NCBI GenBank assembly: GCA_958299035.1
Contig: CATQJL010000001.1
Span: forward strand, 19,885,433-19,949,432
DNA: 64,000 nt
Direction: 5' to 3'
Source: Cylicocyclus nassatus
Lineage: Eukaryota > Nematoda > Chromadorea > Rhabditida > Strongylidae
In this document: positions 54,511 through 64,000 of the stretch, one piece after another
Layout: each line of letters starts with the position of its first letter
Position numbering within the stretch: position 1 is the first letter of the stretch
Position numbers and translations under genes: made by a program
The notes under the pieces: generated by a model
Database searches by the model: none
Told to the model about the DNA's origin: nothing
Seen by the model: the letters and a program-made list of their open reading frames with translations, nothing else

Positions 54511-54904
54511 ATGTTAGACGAATGCAAATAGCGTGTAAAAGAGGAGACGCAGACAAAACTTCCCTAAATTGCTCCTAAGTAACTTACGATACACACAATT
54601 TGCCTAACACTGCAGACGAAATCGGCGCAAAATTGAACCGCGCCCGAAAAGGAGAGGATCGATGAACAGCTGCTTTTGGCGAGAGAAACAAAAAAACAAA
54701 TTCTTCTCTTTTTTGTAAACTTTACTGTTTTTTTAGAGCTGTCCAAAACGAGAACTTATTTGTTCATTTCATTAGATTCACGCTGCAACCATTTCCTTTT
54801 TTCTCGTGAGATTTTCGTCACAAAATGTGTTTTTGTTTCGTCCGTGCATTTGCTAGGCGAAAACCCTAATAGCGGTCATCATTGATTGCGACGCAGCAAG
54901 AACC

Positions 54905-54972
54905 GTACCGCTAGACGGAGTCGAACCACGACCGCGAGCGTGCAAGTCTAATTGCTTACCTTTTTGACCAAA
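54905..54972 (-). pseudogene. tRNA-like relic
   Basis: The minus strand carries GTGGTTCGACTCC (a good B box) preceded by AGGTAAGCAATTAGACTTGC, which has the look of D-arm and anticodon-arm sequence. T-stem pairing is partly lost and no acceptor stem closes. Confidence 0.4.
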
Positions 54973-55264
54973 CTGACTCGAGTAATCATTTTTTCAAAAA
55001 CACACTGGAATAATGTCTAGGAAGCGATCCGCATCCTGATCATAGCTCACCGGATGCTAAACTGAAGCCGCACTTTATTGGTATCCTCGACATTTATCCC
55101 ATTCAATGCCCTCGCAGTATCCGACGAGTCGTAAAGATGGTTATTGTTTAGCTGTTTCTCTCCTTGAGTGCGAAAAACTTTCTTAGTAAAAGAATTTGTT
55201 ACAATTACAATTTGTTAAAAAGGTACGATCGGAAGAAAGTTTAAAAGAGAAACAGGTTTAACAG

Positions 55265-55556
55265 CCTCAACAGTCTTATGCGAGGATCGCTATTCTAGCA
55301 AAGTGTGTACTTACACGAGTAAAAAAGGAGCTTCACAGACTTATGAATGTCACCACCGAAACAGAAAAGTCTATTGTAAAGAGCATGCATGCCATCATGC
55401 AAAAGGTTGTGCAGCACGGTTACTACGTGTTAGATACTCAGATGGGGCATAGTGCTCGCGAATTCGTCGTTGCGATATGTCATCGACGAGGAATCGTTGA
55501 TTTGATTTGGGAGATGAACGCGATAACGAAATCGACCGTAGCTTGCGCCTTTCTGC
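55265..55556 (+). CDS. Coding exon truncated by a MITE
   Basis: A TTTAACAG acceptor ends at 55264, and the frame stays open for over 90 codons through CVLTRVKKELHRLMN, a MHAIMQKVVQHGYYVLD stretch and an FVVAICHRRGIVDLIWEMN stretch, which is balanced, protein-like sequence. It runs into the GCCTTTCTG MITE at 55557, where the frame is lost. No family recognised. Confidence 0.45.
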
Positions 55557-55974
55557 ACCGCTAGCCTTAGCAGCCTAATTACTGCGCTGATTGGTTGGCG
55601 CTACCGCGAGAGAGCTAGGCTTTCATTAAAGACGCAAACGCTCCGAATTGAGCGCAAAGCAGTCTCCAGAAGAGAAGAACCAAAAAAGATCTCGGGTTTT
55701 ACATAACACTTGAAAGTGTTGGCTTAGATAGGATTTCAGGTTACACGTGCAGAAATTGTGGTTTGAAGAAAGGGAAAGAGGGGAAATTACGAAATTGAGA
55801 GTAAAAAAATTTAGATGTTTGTCTTTGTAAATAAGACTCTCAATTATTGTACCAAAATATGCATGCGCATGCCTTGAAATCAAAACAGAAAGATGTGCTA
55901 GATCAAAAAGCGGAGTAACTAGCGTTGCCCTGGGGCACAGTAATGAGCGCTACGACGCAGCGGTGCAGAAAGGC
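55557..55974. mobile_element. MITE with GCCTTTCTGCACC ends, copy 2
   Basis: A 418-bp relative of 22873-23318, with inverted GCCTTTCTGCACC ends, a CAGCCTAATTACTGCGC segment, GATTGGTTGGCGC and a right-hand AGTAATGAGCGC. It is inserted at the 3' side of an exon-like frame. Confidence 0.6.
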
Positions 55975-56594
55975 ATACAACCGTAGAATATAAATTTCTG
56001 TATTCTTAACCAGCATTCCTCTTGTTTGTCTTTCCAATACGCATCCAACCTCTGCTTATACCAAAGACAGCATGCTACTCTTATAACTCACACCATCAAG
56101 CAGACTTGAGACAACGACTACCAATCTGCAGCGGTGAATAAAGCAGAGAAAAATCAGCAAATTATTGTTTCATAGTGACGTCCTAAGGTGCTTAAAAAAC
56201 TTATCCTGCTCCTATGAGCATATTGGCAGCGGTATACGTTAGCCAAGGCAAAAAATGATCACGTTGTTAACACGTTTCGGCACGCTGCTTTGAGGGATCT
56301 TTCTGGCGTTTGCAGGAGGTGTCCTTTTAGTCTAAAGCTGTTAAGTTAAAGGTCTAATCTCCTATTTTTCATATGACCCTGTAGAGTTGGCCGCCGATAG
56401 TTGTTTAGGAGATATGGGCACAAATCGAACAACAGTTGCAACGAAGTGCGGCAACGCGAACGATGCGTGCGACGTCGCAACTTTCCCTTGCTTCGATATC
56501 AAAGAGAAAAACCGTAATTTCAATACTGATGTGTGCCGTGTACAACATAGATACTTCTGAATACTATTAGAATCTGAGTTCTTGTTCCTATCTT
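55975..56594. other. Unassigned stretch
   Basis: No repeat copy or bounded exon. An 88-codon minus-strand frame (56362-56628) has no motif. Confidence 0.25.
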
Positions 56595-56674
56595 TCAAGA
56601 AAGCACAAAAGTCCCTCTCAAGCGACAAAATTCAAACACTTCGAATTCACTCAGAACTTTGGAAATGGAGCTTA

Positions 56675-56880
56675 CAATACCGCTCACAGAATGTGCAAAA
56701 TTTCCGTAAATGTCGCGAAATTCCGAAAATGTCGCGAAATTCCGAAAATTCCGCGAAATTTCCGGAATTTCGCGAAACTTCGCGACATTCCCGGAATTTC
56801 GCGAAATTCCGGAAAGTTCGCGGAAATTTCGGAATTTCGCGACATTCACGGAAATTTTGCACGTTATGAGAGTGGTATTG
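56675..56880. mobile_element. 206-bp GC-palindrome MITE with TA target
   Basis: TIR CAATACCGCTCACAGAATGT (right copy CAATACCACTCTCATAACGT), TA at 56673-56674 and 56881-56882. The interior is built from short units around GAATTTCGCGAAATTCCGG, each itself self-complementary, so the whole element folds at several scales. Confidence 0.7.
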
Positions 56881-57128
56881 TATCTGACATGCTGATTAGA
56901 AACGTGGCCCACAGGCTGCGAAATAAGGTCCGTTTGTAGGCTAACGGCTGAAAGTACACTCTTTTTCGCCGCGTGCGATTTCGCGGTCCGAAACGTGTTA
57001 AGTAAGTTTTGCATTATGTAGGTTGTGCCATAGATGCAAGCGCAGTCATTGTGCTGCCAAATTCTGACGTCACGATGGAAAAATACGTCAAGTAATAGAA
57101 CAAGGGAATTAATTATTGTTACAAAATT

Positions 57129-57344
57129 GGTTGAAACTTGCTTTGGAAGGTCATTCAACATGCTGATTACGATGAGGAATTGCATACAGAGCCCTCTTTG
57201 TAAGAATACGGAAAGGTCTGCGATATGGTGTTTCATTCTGAGCACGGAGCAAGGCTTATCCCAACAAATGATATGATCTTTGTGTTTGGCAGAGATACGA
57301 TAATCGTGTTTGGCAGACCAAGTAACCCCAATACGAAAGTCTCG
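57129..57344 (+). repeat. 216-bp inverted duplication, copy 1
   Basis: I read this as base-for-base identical to the reverse complement of 59486-59701. The sense strand is open in two frames (VETCFGRSFNMLITM in one, HSEHGARLIPTNDMIFVFG in the other). It contains an internal duplication of GTGTTTGGCAGA. Flanks differ abruptly on both sides. Confidence 0.8.
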
Positions 57345-57529
57345 GCGAATCCTGGAACTTCGATTCTTTGATCTTTTATCATTCACGGTGTCCCCTAGAA
57401 CCTCGCCTACGGCGACTCGTACAATTGCTAAGGGCGCCAGATCACAAGTTGTCTTAAACCTCCATCCTTCCACTGAATTCTGCAGGCCCACCTTTGCCAA
57501 TAATTTATGTACAATTTCGAATCATTGTG

Positions 57530-58241
57530 CGTGGTCTAGATTGCAAGGCATGGCTTCATTCTCGTCAGCAACCTAATATGCAAGATGCAATATTGCCAAC
57601 GACGAACCAATTTTTATACGTGTTTTAATGCATTTTTACATCTGTGTGCATTTATATATGCGTTTATCCATGCATGAAATATAAATATGTCAGTGGGCAA
57701 GGCAGCTTCGCCCGCTCGACAAAAAATGCTGGGAATTGCTTAAACTTCAAAGATTCGTGCAAATTCTTTTTAAAAATTGAACGGAGTTTGCCATTAAGGG
57801 GGTGGAGCATGTCTGACGGGGGGCGAGTGTATGTCAAGAGACGCGATTTTTACTGCCAGATGGACACCAATCAACGCATTCTTAGCGTTTGATACTGTAA
57901 ACTTTTAAAGTTGGAGAAGATGCATGATCGTTGCCAAGGCTGTCCAACCTTATATCTGGAATACTAACATAAACTTTCGTTGTCAAAAAGCCATGAGAAT
58001 GCAAAGAAAATGCAAACAAGCAGATATATCAATTTTTCCCAAAAGCTGTCAAACTAAGCGAGTAGTAGCTTAATTAGTAAGCTGTAATTTGTTTGGTGTC
58101 CTCAAAGACTCGCACAGCTCTAACTGAGTTGTTGAATTGGCGATCTCTGGAAAAATCGCTCCTCTTGCGGTCCTACGGCGGAGCCGCGTTAATGTCAACT
58201 GAGCTTCCACAGTTATCTGTGATTTCTTCTTTGCGCTTTGA
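57530..58241 (+). repeat. Segmental duplicate 2, copy B
   Basis: Direct-orientation paralogue of 28995-29946, about 28.5 kb away, with moderate divergence and a net loss of about 240 bp. A 114-codon frame spans its end (58093-58437) but is not conserved in copy A. Confidence 0.65.
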
Positions 58242-58556
58242 GCACAAAAAGTTGCTTACCGACAGTAGCGGAGGGCGGAGTTTGCCAAAAGAGGGACGGA
58301 ACCAACATGGTGAACTTCCCATAGGGACAAACCGTCTGCAACTCACCACTGCGCGTCACTGTCATCAACGTGTTGAGAAGCAAGCATTACTACGCAAAAA
58401 AAGCAACAAAGGAGATCTGCAAAATGAGGTCTTTTAGGGATATGTGCCTTGCGGCAAATCATTCGAAGAAAAGCAACATTACAAGCAACGGAAAACACTT
58501 TTGTTCCAAAATTTAGCCCATTGCCTATGAGGAAAACGCCCCTAATATCTTGGCAT

Positions 58557-58896
58557 CAGTGGCGGAACGAGAAGGGGTGAAGGCCACCCCTCCTCAAGAA
58601 TAAGTCGCGAGATTTTACTTACTTACATGGGTTATAAAACTGTGCAAGTTTTGTTTACTCTTGTAAATAATAGAGTTTTTAAAAATTTTCAAGAATTCAA
58701 ACTAGCCTTGTAAAAAAAATTTTTCGAAGGCGTGGCTGTCGCCACGCCCCTCTTTCCATATTTCAGGGGTTGTGAACCCGCAGAAATTTTGAGACGTACC
58801 CCAAAAGTTTTCCTAATGCTTGGCCAATGCCACGCACCTTCATTAAAAAAATTTTTGGCGCCCCTTCCCTGGACCAAAATCCTGCGACCGCCACTG
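58557..58896. mobile_element. hAT-like MITE, 340 bp, 8-bp duplication
   Basis: CAGTGGCGGAAC left, GCGACCGCCACTG right, flanked by CTTGGCAT (58549-58556) and CTTGGTAT (58897-58904), 7 of 8 matching. It carries an internal GCGTGGCTGTCGCCACGC hairpin. It gives the complete form of the truncated copies at 35.0 and 38.2 kb. Confidence 0.75.
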
Positions 58897-58904
58897 CTTG
58901 GTAT

Positions 58905-59413
58905 ATTCTCAAAATTTACAAACAAGCCACCTTAGCGATACCGTCCAGTTGCCCTTGCAGCAGCTCGACGCAATATCGCTGAATTTCGCCAAAATCGCGG
59001 CGATTATCGTTAAGAACTTTCAATTTAGAAGGGAAAAAATTACAAGCTAAATTACAAAAATTACAAACGTGGTCCATAGAAAAAAGGAAATCAAAAAAAA
59101 AATAAAAGGAAAAAAGAATTCAGAGCTGTTTTCAATGCTAAAATGCTCCACAATTCAGAGCGCCAAAAAAAGTTCACACTGCTTGATCGTTAATAAAACT
59201 ATTAGTAGTTTCCAAGTTTCCTCCCTTCTCAACCTCTGCACTGTTAGTATGCTGTGAGTCGATTGACAACCCGATCGAGGTTATAGATTTGTTAGTAAGC
59301 AGTGGCCTAACTTCGAACTATCAGCCTTTATCAGAGACCCCTTCCTCGCGGGCGCACAAATGTTGAAAGCGGTCGGTCTTCAGTGCTACTTATATCAATA
59401 AATGAATATAATA
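58905..59413. other. Unassigned stretch
   Basis: A-rich near 59080-59140. No exon or repeat copy supported. Confidence 0.3.
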
Positions 59414-59898
59414 TTATGCGGTAAAAGGGCAAACCATGCTAGGCTCACCTACCCAAAGGCGCCGTCTACTCAAAGTGGGGATTGACGAGACTTTCGTATT
59501 GGGGTTACTTGGTCTGCCAAACACGATTATCGTATCTCTGCCAAACACAAAGATCATATCATTTGTTGGGATAAGCCTTGCTCCGTGCTCAGAATGAAAC
59601 ACCATATCGCAGACCTTTCCGTATTCTTACAAAGAGGGCTCTGTATGCAATTCCTCATCGTAATCAGCATGTTGAATGACCTTCCAAAGCAAGTTTCAAC
59701 CATGTTCTCCAAAAAGTGGTTTTTGACGGTTTCGCCGATTCTCGACTTTTTGAAATCAGGGCCTGCAGAAGGCCTGGAAGCGAAGTAAACATGGAAGTCG
59801 AGAATTTGGGTAAACGGTGCCTTCAATAGCTTAGCCGTAAAGCGAATGCCACAGTTATACAGATAACGACGATAGCGAGATTCAGAGACAATTGACAT
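59414..59898 (-). CDS. Open frames carrying duplicated copy 2
   Basis: From a possible ATG at 59898 (start MSIVSESRYRRYLYNCGIRF) one frame runs 114 codons through the 216-bp duplicated segment (59486-59701), and a second overlapping frame continues to 59414. Upstream of the duplicated part the sequence is protein-like. A decayed transposon protein is as likely as a host exon. No domain recognised. Confidence 0.3.
59486..59701 (-). repeat. 216-bp inverted duplication, copy 2
   Basis: Identical by eye to copy 1 at 57129-57344, opposite orientation, 2.1 kb apart. The only flanking match beyond the ends is one or two bases, so no target duplication or TIR defines it as a transposon. Confidence 0.8.
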
Positions 59899-59999
59899 AG
59901 AAAGTTATTGTCTGTTATGGCATACCCACCTCCGCCCGGTACTATTACCATTATATGTTGAAATCTTCATTTCTTACTTGTATTTCCATGTCCTTACCC

Positions 60000-60430
60000 C
60001 ACTTCTACCAAGTCAATTCCTTGCTCCCAGTGTATGTTTTCGTATTCAGCAATTAATCAATTAATACTCACCTGCCTTTGTACAAACTCCCAGCTCCTCA
60101 GTTCAAAGGTTGCAAACGAATGATAAATCGATAAATGCAGCACATTCCCAAAATCAATGCAAAAACTCGAAAAGGTTCAATTCTAAAAATACTGTAGAAT
60201 TGTAATCAGCATGCTCACTTAGCTCCAGCTCCCTAGTCCAACATTAGCAAAAAGCCTACGAAGTTGGTATCAATCAATTGCGAAATAGTTTATGAATCCG
60301 CATCTTTCCGAAGTGTATGTGGCGAAGTTTGGCCCAGGCTTGTAAAACTAGAACTTCTTTACAAAAATATGGATACAGCTACAAACAGACAGACAGACAT
60401 TGAAGACATCTATAAGATGCTTCATTTATA
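60000..60430 (+). repeat. Dispersed repeat fragment
   Basis: Diverged units with GTAATCAGCATGCTC, CAAACTCCCAGCTCC and ATAAATCGATAAA, then AAGTTTGGCCCAGG and an (ACAGACAG) run ending near 60400. Same family as 38755-40683. 59899-59999 holds nothing I can name. Confidence 0.6.
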
Positions 60431-60634
60431 AGTTGCTGCCTGAAACCACTGCAAGACTTCTTTTTTCAGACGGTGGATTGCAAATGCTCAGTTACAGCTG
60501 TGGAGTACATGTCAGGTCCTATAGTTGAAAAAGAAGGATACTTTGACGCTCAACTTCATGAGTAAGCCACATATAGGTTCTAAATATAATGTGAGGATAT
60601 TGATAATATTTGCAAATATGAGAAAAACGACTTT

Positions 60635-61140
60635 CTGAAAATGTACGCCTCCAATGAAGTCCGTGGCGCCCCTCGTCATGGAATATATCGAGTGATTTTT
60701 AAGAAATAGGGCTTCATTACCGGTTCCTCCCATGGTTACTACGGTCATAAGTTTTACTTTATTAGATTGCAGTTGTCGGATTTAAATCTTCTGCATATGT
60801 TACGTCTACTTGTATTTGCTCTAGTCCTAACTTTCACAGAATTGGATGCGTTGACAAGACGTGAGAAATACTATCTCCGGTCGAAACTATACGACGAAAC
60901 GCCTTATTTGTGTTGTAGAATAAATCAGCAACACAGCTATGCCAAGAAATCAGCTGACATACATGCAAAATTTTACGCAAACCACCAAGCTTGTCCACCT
61001 TTTCTGGCACAGCAGTCAATGTATGGCTTGTACGCACGGCGATTACAATGAATAGCAGATTAGCATTTTGCTAAACCTTTAGTAACTTGCATTCTATCTA
61101 ATACATTGTCATTTCCTGCGGTTTTTGGAGTGAGGGGAGA
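60635..61140. repeat. Segmental duplicate 1, copy B, first part
   Basis: Aligns with 24860-25700 in the same orientation, with a deletion of about 280 bp relative to copy A near 61000. It is separated from its second part (62515-63735) by a dispersed repeat and a mariner MITE. Confidence 0.7.
60797..61051 (+). CDS. Putative small secreted protein, 84 residues
   Basis: ATG at 60797 opens 84 codons. Residues 1-18 (MLRLLVFALVLTFTELDA) are a convincing signal peptide. The mature part is basic with a CC pair at residues 39-40 and one further Cys near residue 66. The paralogous sequence at 25030-25600 is broken by stops and an extra 280 bp. Because the opposite strand also shows exon-like conservation here, the true coding strand of the ancestral locus is uncertain. 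No TATA, splice or trans-splice site is clear upstream. Confidence 0.4.
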   Translation: MLRLLVFALVLTFTELDALTRREKYYLRSKLYDETPYLCCRINQQHSYAKKSADIHAKFYANHQACPPFLAQQSMYGLYARRLQ

Positions 61141-61202
61141 TGGCGGACGAAGGAGCTACAGAAATATACAATAGAAATGTACAGAAATATAATATTCTAC
61201 AC

Positions 61203-61494
61203 TAGCTGGCAAACCCGGCTCTGCCCGGTCCTGTCAATAATATATTCGTAATCAGCATGCTCACTTACCCTCCTGTGCCAATTCCCAGCTCCGTAGCTCG
61301 AACTTTTTGAAAAATCAACAAGATCGATGTCGATCGATGACGAAAAGTAGCCTATGACACCGTCCCGGCCCCGAAGTGTATGTGTGCCAAGTTTGGTCCG
61401 GATCGGTTCAGAAATAAAAATTTCTATTCCGAACATACGTACCTACATATAGACATACATACAGACATACAAACAGGACATTTAGCAGTATATA
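61203..61494 (+). repeat. Dispersed repeat, short copy
   Basis: ACTAGCTGGCAAACCCGGCT start, one GTAATCAGCATGCTCAC unit, GTGCCAAGTTTGGTCCGGAT, then the (CATACAGA) run and TATATA end. The mariner at 61497 is inserted at its terminal TATATAC-TAG. Confidence 0.7.
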
Positions 61495-61496
61495 TA

Positions 61497-62420
61497 CTAG
61501 GCTGTTGCATAAGTTCTGTCCGATTTTTTTGCCTCATGTTTGAAGCAGCTGTTCTAAGAGAATTTCACCTCTAATTCGACACGGTTGGTATCATTGAAAA
61601 GTGCTTTCCTTGCGCTTTCTAAAGCATACCAGAATTCAATAAAATTCTTAGTGTACGGAGATCACAGGCCTAAAATCTCTAAGTGGCCGAGGTACGTTCT
61701 ATCCCTAGAAATATGTCCTTGCGAGGATATCTCCACAATGCGCCCTTCAAGTCAGGTTCTTTCATTGGCTTCGGAATAAGGGTATGGAATGCTAGTATAT
61801 GCAGAAGTTCGGTCCCATGAAGAATACGTCTTGCTAGTGAAATTTATCCTCGAACATAAATCTTTGGTATAGATGTTTTACAAGCAATAACTTTCTGCGA
61901 ATAGAAGTAATCGACAAGCTCAAAGTTGGAGGTGCTAGGGCAAAGCAAGAGCTAACAGGGCCCATCCACCAATTCCTTTTCGGCGCTCACGTCAGTTGTA
62001 AAACGTTCGTAGTTCATAAATAGGCATGCACACATGTGCTGAAGCGAGGTCAAAAAGTGGCTAATTTTTTGTTCGGTCAAAAAAATCTCTCGGCAGCGCA
62101 AACCCTATGGGCTCTTTTATGTTGCATAATAATCTACGAAAATTTCTCTATCCATCCATTATTAGAAAAGATGCCTATCAATTTTCATAAGGGAGCGTTA
62201 CCATGTCAAAAAAGACAGATTCGAAGAAAAACGCTGCGAAGTTTTTACATTCTTGGTTCTTCCTTAACAAAGATTTGCGCAGATCTCAATATGCATTTTT
62301 TAGCCAAGGGACTGCTCAACACATAGAAACTAAGACCTTGGAAAAAAGTTGACTCTGAAAGAAGTTATGACATTTTAAACTCAAAAATTCAAATCGGACA
62401 GAACTTATGCAACAGCCTAG
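61497..62420. mobile_element. Mariner-like MITE, 924 bp
   Basis: Ends CTAGGCTGTTGCATAAGTTC / GAACTTATGCAACAGCCTAG, TA at 61495-61496 and 62421-62422. The inverted match extends a further 12 bp (TGTCCGATTT). The interior is mostly unique with a non-conserved 96-codon frame. A separate mariner subfamily. Confidence 0.75.
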
Positions 62421-62514
62421 TAAGATGAGAGGAGGTCGCGTTCTACGCCCTCCAAAAATTCATTTGAACACTTTTGTGGGCTCATAGCTTCAAAACTTTG
62501 AACTAGAGGCGCAT

Positions 62515-63735
62515 CGCAGTCGCGGTTCCTCTTCCCCCTCGCTCCGCCACTACTTCTTGATCAATCTCGAGTGAATTTCTTTTGATAAGAAAATCCCTTT
62601 CGATACGCTTTACTCCGTTTACATGATAGAAAACTGTTTAAAATTTGCAAGAAATAAGTAATGTAAATTGTTTTTGAAGCCTAGACGTTCGAGATCAGTA
62701 ATATATGACAGAAAATCATCTACATGAATAAAAGGGGAGACGTGAAAATGTATTTGTTATGATGGCTCACTGGTGGTACCTCTGGTAGGTTCCACAAACA
62801 ATCTACACATGTCATACAAAACTGACTTTTTTGAGCTGAAATCTTAAAGATTAATAACCCATGCAGATTCTCTTCCTAGCTCCTTCCTTGTAGGGGAATA
62901 AATTTTTGCTCACTTTTTTCAAATCTAAATTTTCTAGAACACCAAACTTAAAATTGCACCGTCCAGTGCGAGTTCGGACCTAGTTCTTAAACCAGAAGTT
63001 GTCAAACTGCTGTAGGATTACCTGAAGAGCCAAGAATAGTCTTTGCTTATTGTTAGGTGGATCTACACACTGGCACTTGAATGACATCCGAGGCAAAGTT
63101 CGTCACTGTGACTGAAACTCTCTCTAAAATTTCATACATACATGTCTAAAAACACAAGCAAGCAATCTTTAGCATTATTATAAGTCATATTTAGAACTGT
63201 GTTGAAGCAATGTTTACCTTTTTTGAAGGTATCAATTTGAAGAATTGAAGTCTGGAACAATCATACATTTAAAGTCTTTGATGTTCAGTGAGTAAAATTC
63301 GCAAACTATTGTGTAAGGGCAAACTGCAAAAACGTTATGCTTCAAAATTTTTTGCGTGATTGCCGGCAAAGTGACTCTATGAGTGATGGTTTGGCTCTGC
63401 AACTAGTTTAGCACTGGAGATTTGACAGACAGTGAATGTTACATCCTGAACCTTATGCCATCAAACCCTCAAATTAATGCGAGCAATGCTTGGCTTTGTG
63501 GTTGAATGTTCTCAACAGTTACTGCTTTCATTCGATGGCAGCAGAGAATGTGAGCTTTTACGACACAAAAGTAGCCAAATCAATCATAGTCGTTTGAAAA
63601 GTACACAGCTATTGATACTCTTATACTCTTTCGAAAACAACGCTTAAACAAAAGTATGAGCGCTCTTTGCCTTTACACCGAAATCAACATTGGCTTAAAG
63701 GCAGGGGCTTAAGAAAATTGCGACCGCTAGCTTTT
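62515..63735. repeat. Segmental duplicate 1, copy B, second part
   Basis: Aligns with 25770-26326 and, after the two TTAA palindromes of copy A, with 27157-27195. At 63698 a single TTAA joins the two blocks, giving an empty site for palindromes A and B. 62600-63230 is unique or too diverged to align. Confidence 0.7.
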
Positions 63736-63740
63736 CAGTA

Positions 63741-64000
63741 CAGGGTGGGGCAAAAGTTTGGGAGCCTAGTACCTTTTCAGATAAAATCAGAAGGAAAGTG
63801 CCTAAAAACAAAAAATTTGGTGCGCACATAAATCGAGCCTTTACTAATACAGCGCTGCTTTCAAATTTTGAGATTGCCTCTTCTGGCTTCAAAGCAGCCC
63901 TTTGAAATCTTGGCGAGTCCGACTGTAGTGGCACGCAGACAGTGGTGATGAAATTCGTCCCACGCCTTTACGATAACTGTTTATTTCACCAGGCAAATAT
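63741..64000 (-). mobile_element. Tc1/mariner-family element, transposase C-terminus, cut by window end
   Basis: TA then CAGGGTGGGGCAAAAGTTTG is a Tc1/mariner-type terminus. On the minus strand a frame reads VIVKAWDEF, LRATTVGLAKISKGCFEA and RRGN, the form of the transposase C-terminus in this superfamily (a helix starting with W, then R/K-L, C and a G near the end). A stop lies a few codons upstream of VIVKAW, so the copy is damaged. The catalytic domain would lie beyond the window. Confidence 0.65.

Larger units (their letters stand above)
56595..57500 (-). other. 301-codon open frame, origin unclear
   Basis: The longest uninterrupted frame in the window. Its last third is translation of a GC-palindromic MITE (56675-56880), producing a repeating SRNFGNVAKFREI-like pattern. 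Its middle overlaps the antisense of a 216-bp inverted duplication. Only the first 60-70 residues (VGEVLGDTVNDKRSKN) have protein-like balance. I think the length is largely fortuitous, aided by stop-poor palindromic DNA, but it deserves a check. Confidence 0.25.

Noticed and set aside
58093..58437. 114-codon frame as a gene
   Set aside because: Crosses the end of segmental duplicate 2 and is not open in the paralogue.
1..64000. Bacterial or viral genome fragment
   Set aside because: Sparse short frames, intron signals, Tc1/mariner and hAT insertions and tRNA-primed LTR elements point to a nematode nuclear genome.

Overview
The window is repeat-dominated eukaryotic DNA, almost certainly from a nematode. 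Supporting signs: splice acceptors of the form T-rich plus CAG (about 3220 and 32920), introns of about 50 nt (3373-3422), Tc1-type transposon ends beginning CAGTGCTGG (9820, 19497), foldback elements with TNA target duplications as in Tc4/Tc5, and a BEL/Pao retroelement whose primer-binding site matches the 3' end of tRNA-Gly. The species cannot be named from the sequence. No bacterial gene organisation, rRNA or CRISPR array is present, and most open frames are accidental or are decayed transposon protein.

Layout. 1-2.9 kb: a degenerate foldback, then a 0.56 kb palindrome whose two arms each carry a hammerhead-ribozyme core. 3.2-4.0 kb: the best host-gene candidate, a small secreted cysteine-containing protein in 2-4 exons. 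5.9-7.7 kb: a truncated BEL/Pao element. 8.0-13.7 kb: a decayed Ty3/Gypsy element on the minus strand (env-like, protease, RT, RNase H in that order) split by a 1.27 kb Tc1-like foldback. 14.6-19.5 kb: mariner-like foldbacks, a SINE-like unit and a Tc5-like element. 19.5-24.8 kb: a Tc1-like foldback carrying a hAT element and a 2 kb palindrome that itself carries a smaller MITE. 24.9-30.0 kb: paralogous segments that recur at 57.5-63.7 kb, plus four TTAA-flanked foldbacks lying end to end in two pairs. 31.1-32.3 kb: a near-perfect palindrome that duplicates a host-like exon on both sides of a mariner MITE. 32.6-36.7 kb: candidate host exons. 37-44 kb: three tandem-repeat arrays and a dispersed repeat family. 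44-56 kb: mariner and Tc5-like elements with candidate exons between them. 56-64 kb: a GC-palindrome MITE, a 216-bp inverted duplication that reads as identical, segmental duplicates, a hAT MITE, a mariner MITE, and a Tc1/mariner transposase C-terminus cut by the window end.

How it works together. There is no operon or pathway here. The window records repeated insertion, inversion and duplication. DNA transposons dominate (mariner/Tc1, Tc4/Tc5-like, hAT, TTAA-flanked palindromes, an 8-9 bp TSD palindrome), and nearly all are long inverted-repeat, non-autonomous forms. Several target duplications are directly readable, and one pair of insertions can be dated relative to a paralogous empty site inside the same window. 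Host coding content is sparse and small: secreted cysteine-containing peptides and isolated exons, several interrupted by the transposons.
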